A DNA stretch of 32,998 bases, taken from positions 1 to 32,998 of the forward strand of contig JAFXGD010000002.1 in NCBI GenBank assembly GCA_017513285.1. The letters are read 5' to 3'. The notes beneath the pieces were generated by a model. It searched no databases. It saw nothing but the letters and a program-made list of their open reading frames with translations, and had not been told where the DNA came from. Of the stretch, positions 22,735-28,805 are shown piece after piece. Made by a program: the position numbers and the translations under genes. The stretch's first letter is position 1; each line of letters begins with the position of its first letter. The DNA comes from Alphaproteobacteria bacterium (GTDB lineage Bacteria > Pseudomonadota > Alphaproteobacteria > Rs-D84).

Positions 22735-23277
22735 ATGATTAGAAAAATGATAGCTCTGTCTTTGTTAATATTTATGACGTCTGGTTTTGCACATGCGGCA
22801 TTTACGTCGTGTGGCGCCGGGTATGTGTTGGTTGAATCCCGTAATAAAATTGACGGTGTGCCAACCAAAGAGTGTGAAAAACTGTGGTGTCGTGATTTGG
22901 AAAATGGTAAAGCGATGGGGCGTGGTGAACGGGCGAACTCGGGTTATCAAATGACGGGTGCGTCGTATGAATTGTGTGATGCCAACAATAATTGTGTTGA
23001 GTGTTGGGGTGAACGTCGTTGGTGCGCCGGTGAAGCCAAAGGTGTATGGAATCCGGAATATGGTGCATATACCCGTGGGGGCGATAATGCCACGTATCAA
23101 TCGTATCAAAAGGGTTCTTGCTTTGCATGGCGTTTGGAAAAACCGGATTGCGGGGCGGGCGAAACGGCCATTTTACAAGACGGTAAATGGGTTTGTGCCG
23201 TTGCAGATAAGCAGGCCGAAGTTGGTCGTGCATCGGCGGTGCGTCGAACCGGGACTATGCGACGGATTTTGCGATAG
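22735..23277 (+). CDS. Secreted cysteine-rich protein, unknown
   Basis: A 180-aa protein with a signal peptide (MIRKMIALSLLIFMTSGFAHA) and a mature part holding about ten cysteines, including CGAGYVLVES, KECEKLWCRD, YELCDANNNCVECWGERRWC, GSCFAW and PDCGAGE. The CGAG(Y/E) motif occurs at both ends, suggesting an internal duplication. The C-terminal 25 residues are Arg/Ala-rich. No family recognised; probably a disulphide-bonded envelope or surface protein. The start at 22735 is chosen by the promoter (leaderless) and by the signal peptide; no Shine-Dalgarno sequence is visible. It is monocistronic, with its own promoter and terminator. Confidence 0.8.
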   Translation: MIRKMIALSLLIFMTSGFAHAAFTSCGAGYVLVESRNKIDGVPTKECEKLWCRDLENGKAMGRGERANSGYQMTGASYELCDANNNCVECWGERRWCAGEAKGVWNPEYGAYTRGGDNATYQSYQKGSCFAWRLEKPDCGAGETAILQDGKWVCAVADKQAEVGRASAVRRTGTMRRILR

Positions 23278-23283
23278 TTTTAC

Positions 23284-23309
23284 AAAAATGCCCATTTGGG
23301 CATTTTTTT
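23284..23309 (+). terminator. Terminator of the secreted Cys-rich gene
   Basis: An 11-bp stem AAAAATGCCCA / TGGGCATTTTT with a tiny loop, then T. Confidence 0.85.
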
Positions 23310-23320
23310 GTTGCTTTAAT

Positions 23321-23349
23321 TTGTTTTTGTGCTTTTTTTGTGCTATAAT
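23321..23349 (+). promoter_or_regulatory. Promoter of carD
   Basis: TTGTTT (23321-23326), a 17-bp spacer and TATAAT (23344-23349). The leader carries a CAGAGAGA motif and an out-of-frame ATG at 23366. Confidence 0.7.
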
Positions 23350-23391
23350 ACGTGGGACAGAGAGAATGGCAACCGTAAAGAGTGTTAAAAA

Positions 23392-23946
23392 ATGCCAAGT
23401 AAAAAATTGGAATTTAAAGCCGGTCAATATGTCGTTTACCCAACACAAGGCGTGGGTAAATTGTTGCGTGTCGAAGAACAGACAATCGCCGGACAAAAAA
23501 TAAAAATGTTGGTTATTGACTTTGAACGTAATCACATGGTTTTGCGTGTGCCGGTCGAACGTGCAGAAATTTCCGGATTGCGCCCATTGACCAGCGCAAA
23601 AAAAATGGATGAAGCAATCGCATCCGCAAAAGGTAAGGCCGGGGCAAAACGTATGATTTGGGCACGGCGTGCCGCACAATACGAAGAAAATATTAATTCG
23701 GGCGATCCAATGAAGTTGGCCGAAGTGGTACGTGATTTGCAACGACGCAGTGCAGCAGATACAATGACTTTTTCGGCACGTCAACTGTATTTGCGTGCAT
23801 TGGAACGCATGGCGCAAGAATTTGCAGTTTTGCATAAAATCGATTTGGATGCCGCATCCGATAAAATAGAAGATATTTTGGGGGTTCCAAAAGAAATCGA
23901 TTTAAATGCGGTCGATGTCGATGAAGAAGAGTTAGAAGAAGATTAG
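23392..23946 (+). CDS. carD: CarD/CdnL-family RNA polymerase-binding regulator
   Basis: A 184-aa protein. The N-terminal RNA polymerase interaction domain (about 1-65) reads FKAGQYVVYPTQGVGKLLRVEEQTIAG followed by VLRVPVERAEISGLRPL, the CarD_CdnL_TRCF pattern. The helical C-terminal domain (about 70-165) has RMIWARRAAQYEENINSGDPMKLAEVVRDL and RQLYLRALERMAQE. Such proteins stabilise open promoter complexes, mainly at rRNA and housekeeping promoters. The start at 23392 has AAAGAG about 10 nt upstream. An acidic tail (DVDEEELEED) closes the protein. It has its own promoter and terminator. Confidence 0.92.
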   Translation: MPSKKLEFKAGQYVVYPTQGVGKLLRVEEQTIAGQKIKMLVIDFERNHMVLRVPVERAEISGLRPLTSAKKMDEAIASAKGKAGAKRMIWARRAAQYEENINSGDPMKLAEVVRDLQRRSAADTMTFSARQLYLRALERMAQEFAVLHKIDLDAASDKIEDILGVPKEIDLNAVDVDEEELEED

Positions 23947-23951
23947 TATAT

Positions 23952-23974
23952 AAACCCGCATGGCGGGTTTTTTT
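23952..23974 (+). terminator. Terminator of carD
   Basis: Stem AAACCCGC / GCGGGTTT with a 3-nt loop and a T run. Confidence 0.85.
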
Positions 23975-24061
23975 GTTGGGAAAACAATACTGTTAAAAAT
24001 ACTTGATAATTTCCGTTGTTTTGATAGTGTGTGACTAATACACTTTAAAAAGGATAAAAGT

Positions 24062-24562
24062 ATGAAAGATATTAAAATGCCCAAATTGACACGTGGGCAG
24101 ATGGAAAATTTGCTGGATGCGCCATATGATATGGTGGTGGCGTATGATTTTACAACAGGTAAGGTTAATCGTGCAAAGTATGCAGGTCGGACAGTCGCCC
24201 AGAATGGGTTGGCGGATTATGCGCCCGCTTTGAAACGTGATATTGAAAATATGGTGGATTTTGAAGGACGTAAATTGATTATGGCGGTCGTTCAAGGTGT
24301 GCCACACGTGTCTTGGAACGGTAAAAATGAGTTTGTCCGATACCCTTTGAATGATGAAATGTCACAATTAATTGTGGGTAATGTTATTGCATTTAATCCA
24401 AAAACAGGCCTGTATGAAGCAAATCCAAAAGGTTGGATGGGGTTGGATATTAAAAGTGTTATGACATATGGTCAATACGCCGCATTGCAACGGTTCGTGT
24501 TTCGTATGTGGGCGCATGAACGTGAACGTCGGGCATTGATTGCGCCATTTAAAACAAAATAG
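24062..24562 (+). CDS. Tandem family member A, unknown function (166 aa)
   Basis: A soluble protein, not recognised. It opens with a helix (LTRGQMENLLDAPYD), then MVVAYDFTTGKVNRAKYAG, a helical LADYAPALKRDIENM, a strand KLIMAVVQGVPHVSW, and GNVIAFNPKTGLYEANPKGWMG before a basic C-terminal helix (FVFRMWAHERERRALI). The same order of elements recurs in the genes at 24641, 25650 and 26143, so I read it as the first of four divergent paralogues. AAGGA lies 8 nt before the ATG. A terminator follows at once. No signal peptide or catalytic motif is visible. Confidence 0.75.
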   Translation: MKDIKMPKLTRGQMENLLDAPYDMVVAYDFTTGKVNRAKYAGRTVAQNGLADYAPALKRDIENMVDFEGRKLIMAVVQGVPHVSWNGKNEFVRYPLNDEMSQLIVGNVIAFNPKTGLYEANPKGWMGLDIKSVMTYGQYAALQRFVFRMWAHERERRALIAPFKTK

Positions 24563-24563
24563 T

Positions 24564-24586
24564 AAATCCCCATTGTGGGGATTTTT
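24564..24586 (+). terminator. Terminator of the 24062 gene
   Basis: A 9-bp stem AAATCCCCA / TGGGGATTT with loop TTG, then a T run. Confidence 0.85.
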
Positions 24587-24588
24587 TG

Positions 24589-24616
24589 TTGACAAATACA
24601 AAATATATATTATATT
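24589..24616 (+). promoter_or_regulatory. Promoter of the 24641 gene
   Basis: TTGACA (24589-24594) and TATATT (24611-24616) with a 16-bp spacer; TATTAT two bases on gives 18 bp. Confidence 0.6.
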
Positions 24617-24640
24617 ATTTTTGTCAATAAATGGAACAGT

Positions 24641-25252
24641 ATGTCAGAACATGTATATTATTGTACAAGTGCAGAGTATCGGGGATTGCAGCAAGAGCTG
24701 CAACGTATCCAGCATTTGTTAGATATTGCTGTTGTTTGTGATGATGTGACAATGGGGGCGGGGCGTCCTTTGTCGGATGCGTCTGTGTTTGTGTTGTTTG
24801 GCAAACATTATCATGCCGTTATGTATTATAATTTTGATTTGAATACAGTTGGCGTGGGAACGCATTGGCAAAAAAAGTCTGCCACAGAAGGCGGACTGGG
24901 GTGGCGTGATGTGCATGCAGTGTGTAAATTGTCTGTGTCAGAATATCAAACCGTGAAAAGCATCAGTAAAAATAACCGATGGTTGGCGCCGGGTGAATCG
25001 GTGGTGGCATTTGCGGTTGTGCCGGTGACACGGGCGGTATATGAAACCGCCATGTTGGTTAATCCGAATACTGTATTTAAACGTGCCAGTTTGACCAGCA
25101 AGCATGTCTTTGGTTGTTATGTCTTGCGAAATGATAAGACCGGGGATTTGCGATTGGCGCCATGGATAAAGTGTCCATATAATCGTGACGAACATGCCAG
25201 TGATTGTTTAATGGATGCATTGATGTGGGGGGTGAAAAACGTCGCACGTTAA
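24641..25252 (+). CDS. Tandem family member B, unknown function (203 aa)
   Basis: The most divergent of the four. An extra N-terminal helix (YRGLQQELQRIQHLLDIAV) precedes the shared core: LFGKHYHAVMYYNFDLNT (compare YYNFD and YYNYD in the later members), a strand VVAFAVVPVTRAVYE, and CYVLRNDKTGDLRLAPWIKC, which matches the NVIRRDRQSGRLLPV piece of the 25650 protein. Five cysteines are present but no signal peptide. The start at 24641 is favoured by the reading frame; GGAA lies 7 nt upstream. It has its own TTGACA promoter. Function unknown. Confidence 0.7.
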   Translation: MSEHVYYCTSAEYRGLQQELQRIQHLLDIAVVCDDVTMGAGRPLSDASVFVLFGKHYHAVMYYNFDLNTVGVGTHWQKKSATEGGLGWRDVHAVCKLSVSEYQTVKSISKNNRWLAPGESVVAFAVVPVTRAVYETAMLVNPNTVFKRASLTSKHVFGCYVLRNDKTGDLRLAPWIKCPYNRDEHASDCLMDALMWGVKNVAR

Positions 25253-25321
25253 GAAAAATTTGCGGGGCGTCGTATGGTGCGGCGCAGAGAGAATGTCATA
25301 ACAGAAAAAAAGGAACATAAT

Positions 25322-25648
25322 ATGAAAAAATGTTTGATTGTTGGTATGTGTGCTGCTATGGTGTTTGGCCCTGCGTCTGCAGCGGTTAAATATACAGAAA
25401 CAGAAACCGTTGTGACGGTGGAACGTGTGTCTGCTAATCGTGGTGGATGTGCAAAACGCTTTGCGTCCAGTCGTGACGTTCGTCCATGTGCGCATAAAGC
25501 AGTGGCAAAACCTGTGCGCGTTAAAACGCATACAGAAGTAATCGATCATTATCAGGTTTATCAGCCTGTTACGGTTTATCAACCAATGGGTGTCCAGGTT
25601 GAACGCCGTATTGTGCCGGTTAAATCTTGTAACAAGTGTGGATTTTAA
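25322..25648 (+). CDS. Small secreted protein, 108 aa, unknown
   Basis: Signal peptide MKKCLIVGMCAAMVFGPASA, then a basic, Val/Tyr-rich mature part (VKYTETETVVTVERVS, VIDHYQVYQPVTVYQPMGVQV) with paired cysteines in GGCAKRF, RPCAHK and a C-terminal CNKCGF. The Tyr-Gln-Pro-Val repeats (VYQPV, VYQPM) suggest an extended beta structure. No family recognised. The start at 25322 is set by AAGGA 8 nt upstream. It is preceded by a CAGAGAGA motif with a two-codon leader frame (ATG TCA TAA at 25292). The next gene starts two bases after its stop, so it is translationally linked with the 25650 and 26143 genes. Confidence 0.75.
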   Translation: MKKCLIVGMCAAMVFGPASAAVKYTETETVVTVERVSANRGGCAKRFASSRDVRPCAHKAVAKPVRVKTHTEVIDHYQVYQPVTVYQPMGVQVERRIVPVKSCNKCGF

Positions 25649-25649
25649 A

Positions 25650-26159
25650 ATGGTAAAAAATGGTAAAGAACTTTTGACAAATGCCAAAGCGGCGGAATTG
25701 TTAAAGGTTAAGCACAACGAAGATGTTGTGTACTATAATTTTGATGCAAAGTGTTGGAATACTACGCATTATCTGGGGCATGATATATTGTGGCGTGATT
25801 CAGATACGTTGGCCGTCCAAGATTTTAAAAAATTATTTGAATCAGAACCAGAATTTGCAGATGTCGAATTGGTCGCATGTGCAATAAAGGCGATTGCAAA
25901 AGGCAGATACTGGTATAAAGGAATGCCTGTTCCTGGGCCGGTGTACAGTCAGAAAGCAAATGCGGCCACATTTAATGTCATCCGCCGTGACAGACAAAGC
26001 GGGAGATTGTTGCCCGTATCTGATGCATGGATTGCAGGTGTTGTGTATGCCAATCAATGGATTTTGACACAATTTGCAATGAATGATTTTATTAACTATA
26101 AAGATTATATGTATTCAATTCGTAATGCATTGGTGGCGGAATATGGCAGAAAAAAATAA
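25650..26159 (+). CDS. Tandem family member C, unknown function (169 aa)
   Basis: A soluble protein with the family core: a helix LTNAKAAELLKVKHNE, DVVYYNFDAKCWNTTHYLGHDI, VELVACAIKAIAKGRYWYKG, and FNVIRRDRQSGRLLPVSDAWIAG, then a helical end. Closest to the 26143 protein, with which it shares the spacing of YYN(F/Y)D, W-N, YLG(H/Y)D, ELVAC and the R-x-R-(Q/R)-S strand turn. The start at 25650 follows the previous stop with one base between; the Shine-Dalgarno sequence is weak, so coupling is likely. Its end overlaps the next gene by 17 nt. Function unknown. Confidence 0.75.
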   Translation: MVKNGKELLTNAKAAELLKVKHNEDVVYYNFDAKCWNTTHYLGHDILWRDSDTLAVQDFKKLFESEPEFADVELVACAIKAIAKGRYWYKGMPVPGPVYSQKANAATFNVIRRDRQSGRLLPVSDAWIAGVVYANQWILTQFAMNDFINYKDYMYSIRNALVAEYGRKK

Positions 26160-26661
26160 GACCGTAAAACCGGTGGAAGTTTTGACAGATGATAAGATGC
26201 GTGATTTGTTTGGCACAAATTATAGCAATATCATCTATTATAACTATGATAAAGGTGCGTGGAATCGTAACGAATATCTGGGGTATGATTTGACGGTTGC
26301 AAATCATATGACGTCGCAATATTGGGCGCCGGCTGTCAAAGGTATCATAGACAGAGAATATGCAAACATGGAATTGGTGGCGTGTGTTGTTATGATGATT
26401 GAAGCGCGGGATTATAAACGTGGTGGGGCAATTGTAAAATCGCCACACTTTGATCCGTTGGGGACTGCGTTTGTCGGTAATGTGGTTTATCGCAATCGCA
26501 GAAGCCATAAAATTGCACCGATTGGGTCGGATTGGATTTGTGCAGGGCATTTTGTCTATCCGGACCGTGCGGCCATGTCTGTCGGGGAATTTTTACATCA
26601 ATTGGCGTTTAATGCAAAATTTCGTCACACTTTGATGGATGCCAAAGTACGTCGTAAATAA
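26143..26661 (+). CDS. Tandem family member D, unknown function (172 aa)
   Basis: A soluble protein with the family core: LTDDKMRDLFGTNYS, NIIYYNYDKGAWNRNEYLGYDL, MELVACVVMMIEARDYKRGG, FVGNVVYRNRRSHKIAPIGSDWICAG and a C-terminal helix AFNAKFRHTLMDAKVRRK. The start at 26143 (MAEKNKTV) is chosen because it removes a long hydrophobic extension lying over the neighbouring gene; it overlaps the 25650 gene by 17 nt in another frame, so the two are coupled. The rpoA promoter follows 5 nt after the stop. Function unknown. Confidence 0.75.
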   Translation: MAEKNKTVKPVEVLTDDKMRDLFGTNYSNIIYYNYDKGAWNRNEYLGYDLTVANHMTSQYWAPAVKGIIDREYANMELVACVVMMIEARDYKRGGAIVKSPHFDPLGTAFVGNVVYRNRRSHKIAPIGSDWICAGHFVYPDRAAMSVGEFLHQLAFNAKFRHTLMDAKVRRK

Positions 26662-26665
26662 ATAT

Positions 26666-26694
26666 TTGACTTTTCAATGGGTTGAATATAAAAT
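26666..26694 (+). promoter_or_regulatory. Promoter of rpoA
   Basis: TTGACT (26666-26671), a 17-bp spacer and TAAAAT (26689-26694), overlapping TATAAA at 26687. The leader is about 65 nt and holds two weak 6-bp hairpins. Confidence 0.7.
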
Positions 26695-26768
26695 ATGCGG
26701 GCGCATTTAATATGTGCAGGTTTACCGTATTGGTGAAAATGATAAACTAAGCCGAAAAGGGGTAATGA

Positions 26769-27797
26769 ATGATTGAAAAAAACTGGATGACTTTGATTAA
26801 GCCAAAGAAATTGACAATCAAAGTTGATGAACATAATCCTAATATTGCTACATTGGTTGCGGAACCTTTGGAAAAAGGTTTTGGTTTGACATTGGGGACT
26901 GCATTACGTCGTGTATTGTTGTCGTCTTTGCAGGGATGTGCGCCAATCTATATCAAAATTGATGGTGTGCAACACGAATTTTCCAGTGTTTCTGGCATCC
27001 GTGAAGATGTGACGGATATTATATTGAATTTAAAGGGCGTTTATTTCAAAGCGTTAAGCGAAGGTCAACACAAAGCTTATTTGAAAGTTAAAGGTCCGGC
27101 TGTCGTAACCGCAGGTATGATTGAAACAACCGGCGGTGTCGAAGTTATGAATAAAGATGTTGAAATTTGTACTTTGGATAAAGGTGCGAATTTGGATATG
27201 GAAATTACGTTGGGTACGGGTCGTGGTTATGTGCCTGCATCACAACATTCGGATGGTTTGCCATTGGGTGTTATTCCCGTGGATTCAATCTTTTCGCCAA
27301 TTTTGAATGTCGCCAGCGATGTTTTGCCAACACGTGTTGGTCAATCTACGGACTATGACAAATTGGAATTGACGGTAAAAACAAATGGTTCTGTGTCCCC
27401 AGAAGATGCAATCGCATTTGCAGCACGTATTTTGACGGATCAATTGGTTGTCTTTATCAATTTCGAAGATCCTGCACAAATCAGTGCGCCAAGCGATGAC
27501 GAAAAAGCAAAAGACGCTTTGCCATTTGATCCAAAATTATTAAAATATGTTGATGAATTGGAATTGTCTGTTCGTGCAAATAATTGCCTGAAGAATGACA
27601 AAATCAATTGGTTGGGCGAATTGGTTCAAAAGACCGAAGCCGACATGTTAAAAACACCAAACTTTGGCCGCAAATCTTTGAACGAAATCAAAGTTCAATT
27701 AGAAGCCATGGGCTTAGGTTTGGGTATGGAAGTACCAGGTTGGCCACCTGAAAATATTGCAGAGTTGGCCAAAAAGTACGAAGATCCATACAAATAA
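26769..27797 (+). CDS. rpoA: RNA polymerase alpha subunit
   Basis: A 342-aa protein. The N-terminal assembly domain (about 1-235) contains [26 protein letters not shown], the alpha dimerisation signature, and GRGYVPA. The C-terminal domain (about 260-330) contains [19 protein letters not shown] and [13 protein letters not shown], which bind UP elements and activators. Length is normal. The start at 26769 has AAGGGGTAATGA upstream. Normally rpoA is within rpsM-rpsK-rpoA-rplQ; here the gene before it belongs to an unknown family, rpoA has its own promoter, and a long hairpin and a 52-aa gene separate it from rplQ. Confidence 0.98.
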   Translation: MIEKNWMTLIKPKKLTIKVDEHNPNIATLVAEPLEKGFGLTLGTALRRVLLSSLQGCAPIYIKIDGVQHEFSSVSGIREDVTDIILNLKGVYFKALSEGQHKAYLKVKGPAVVTAGMIETTGGVEVMNKDVEICTLDKGANLDMEITLGTGRGYVPASQHSDGLPLGVIPVDSIFSPILNVASDVLPTRVGQSTDYDKLELTVKTNGSVSPEDAIAFAARILTDQLVVFINFEDPAQISAPSDDEKAKDALPFDPKLLKYVDELELSVRANNCLKNDKINWLGELVQKTEADMLKTPNFGRKSLNEIKVQLEAMGLGLGMEVPGWPPENIAELAKKYEDPYK

Positions 27798-27900
27798 ATT
27801 AAATTCTGTGGACGCTTGTCGTGTTTGTCGGTTCTTATGCGGGTCAACTGCACTGCGAACCGCCAAACACCGCCAATCGTCGCACATAATTTAATTTTTT
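27796..27900 (+). repeat. Very long imperfect inverted repeat (hairpin) after rpoA
   Basis: Two arms, 27796-27834 and 27857-27897, pair over almost their whole length: CGGTTC/GAACCG, GTGTTTG/CAAACAC, CTTG with CAA-C, GACG/CGTC, TGTG/CACA and a 10-bp AT-rich base (AAATTAAATT region with AATTTAATTT), broken by a few mismatches and one small internal loop. The apical loop is 22 nt. A run of T follows (27895-27900). The base of the stem includes the rpoA stop codon. It may act as an oversized terminator or a stable structured RNA. It does not carry the SRP RNA or 6S RNA consensus. Confidence 0.75.
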
Positions 27901-27946
27901 AGAATATGTGACACGGCATACTGTTATGTCAAACAAGGAGGCAGAA

Positions 27947-28105
27947 ATGTCTGAAAAAACAAAGAAAGAGAACTTAAAAAAGGCCACCAGAAAAGTGAGT
28001 TGGTTGGAAAAAACTTTGAGTGTCTTGTTTTATGGTGAATCTGCCTTGAGAGATGACTTTTACAGCAGTGAACGTGTAAAAGATATTAAAAGGAAGCAAA
28101 GATAA
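27947..28105 (+). CDS. Small basic protein of 52 aa between rpoA and rplQ
   Basis: Starts MSEKTKKENLKKATRKVSW and ends VKDIKRKQR; very rich in Lys, Arg and Glu, with a short hydrophobic centre (WLEKTLSVLFYGES). No signal peptide, no family recognised. It has the best ribosome binding site in the window, AAGGAGG at 27935-27941, 5 nt before the ATG, which also settles the start over an in-frame ATG at 27926. Its charge suggests RNA or ribosome contact, but that is only inference from composition and position. Confidence 0.75.
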   Translation: MSEKTKKENLKKATRKVSWLEKTLSVLFYGESALRDDFYSSERVKDIKRKQR

Positions 28106-28115
28106 AAATTTAATC

Positions 28116-28179
28116 CCACGGTTCTGGCATTTGATGTCAGGTTGTGGACGTCTCAAAAAAATCCCATCATGGTGGTGGG
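28116..28179 (+). promoter_or_regulatory. Two-hairpin leader upstream of rplQ
   Basis: The first hairpin pairs CCAC (28116-28119) with GTGG (28044+100, i.e. 28144-28147) outside an inner CTGGCAT/ATGTCAG stem (28124-28130 with 28134-28140). The second pairs CCCATCA (28163-28169) with TGGTGGG (28173-28179), loop TGG. No T run follows, so neither is an evident terminator. It may be a regulatory leader of rplQ. Confidence 0.4.
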
Positions 28180-28204
28180 CGGAAACAAAATAAAGGAGTA
28201 ATCG

Positions 28205-28693
28205 ATGAGACATATGAAAGCGGGTCGTACATTCAATCGCGACACAAATGCACGCAAAGCCTTGTTTGTTGGTTTGGCGAAAAACTTGATTGAAAAAGAA
28301 CAGATTAAAACAACTTTGCCAAAAGCAAAAGATTTGCGCAGTGTAGTTGAAAAATTGATTACTCGTGCCAAAGTTGATACTGTTGCAAACCGTCGTTTGA
28401 CCGCATCGGAATTGGGTAATGCATCGGCGGCAACTGTTAAAAAGTTGTTTGATGTTTTGGGTAAACGCTATGCCAATCGTCCAGGTGGTTATACACGTGT
28501 CTTGAAAGCGGGCTTCCGTTATGGTGATGCGGCACCTATGGCGATTATCGAATTGGTTGATCGTGATGTGAACGCAAAGAAAGCACCAGTTGCGGCAGAA
28601 GAAGCGCCAGCTGTGGCAGAAGAGGTTGTAGCGGAAGAAAAAGCCGAGAAGAAAACATCTGCAAAAAAATCAACCGCCAAAAAGGCAGAGTAA
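28205..28693 (+). CDS. rplQ: 50S ribosomal protein L17
   Basis: A 162-aa protein. The first 117 or so residues are a standard bacterial L17: [48 protein letters not shown] and [24 protein letters not shown]17 sits at the peptide exit tunnel region of the large subunit. The remaining 45 residues are an Ala/Glu/Val stretch and then a Lys/Ala/Ser tail, a non-conserved extension like the one on L28 here. AAAGGAG lies 7 nt before the ATG. Ends at a strong terminator. Confidence 0.98.
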   Translation: MRHMKAGRTFNRDTNARKALFVGLAKNLIEKEQIKTTLPKAKDLRSVVEKLITRAKVDTVANRRLTASELGNASAATVKKLFDVLGKRYANRPGGYTRVLKAGFRYGDAAPMAIIELVDRDVNAKKAPVAAEEAPAVAEEVVAEEKAEKKTSAKKSTAKKAE

Positions 28694-28705
28694 TTATATC
28701 TGAAA

Positions 28706-28737
28706 AATAAAAAACCGCCATATGGCGGTTTTTTATT
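28706..28737 (+). terminator. Terminator of rplQ
   Basis: A perfect palindrome AAAAAACCGCCA-TA-TGGCGGTTTTTT flanked by AT on both sides. Confidence 0.9.
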
Positions 28738-28748
28738 TGATAAAAGTC

Positions 28749-28777
28749 TTTACCAAGTATTTTTATTGTGTTAAAAT
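28749..28777 (+). promoter_or_regulatory. Promoter of the giant Cys-rich gene pair
   Basis: TTTACC (28749-28754), a 17-bp spacer and TAAAAT (28772-28777), 28 nt before the ATG at 28806. Confidence 0.55.
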
Positions 28778-28805
28778 GAATCATAATAGTTGGAAGGGAT
28801 TTTAC

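Noticed and set aside
24062-26661. Tandem genes as a prophage remnant
   Set aside because: No integrase, structural or lysis genes and no attachment repeats are seen. Codon use matches the neighbours, and each gene or gene pair has chromosomal-style promoters.
27796-27900. SRP RNA, 6S RNA or tRNA in the long hairpin after rpoA
   Set aside because: The SRP tetraloop region, a 6S central bubble and a T-arm GGTTCGAxTCC are all absent. The structure is one nearly continuous stem.
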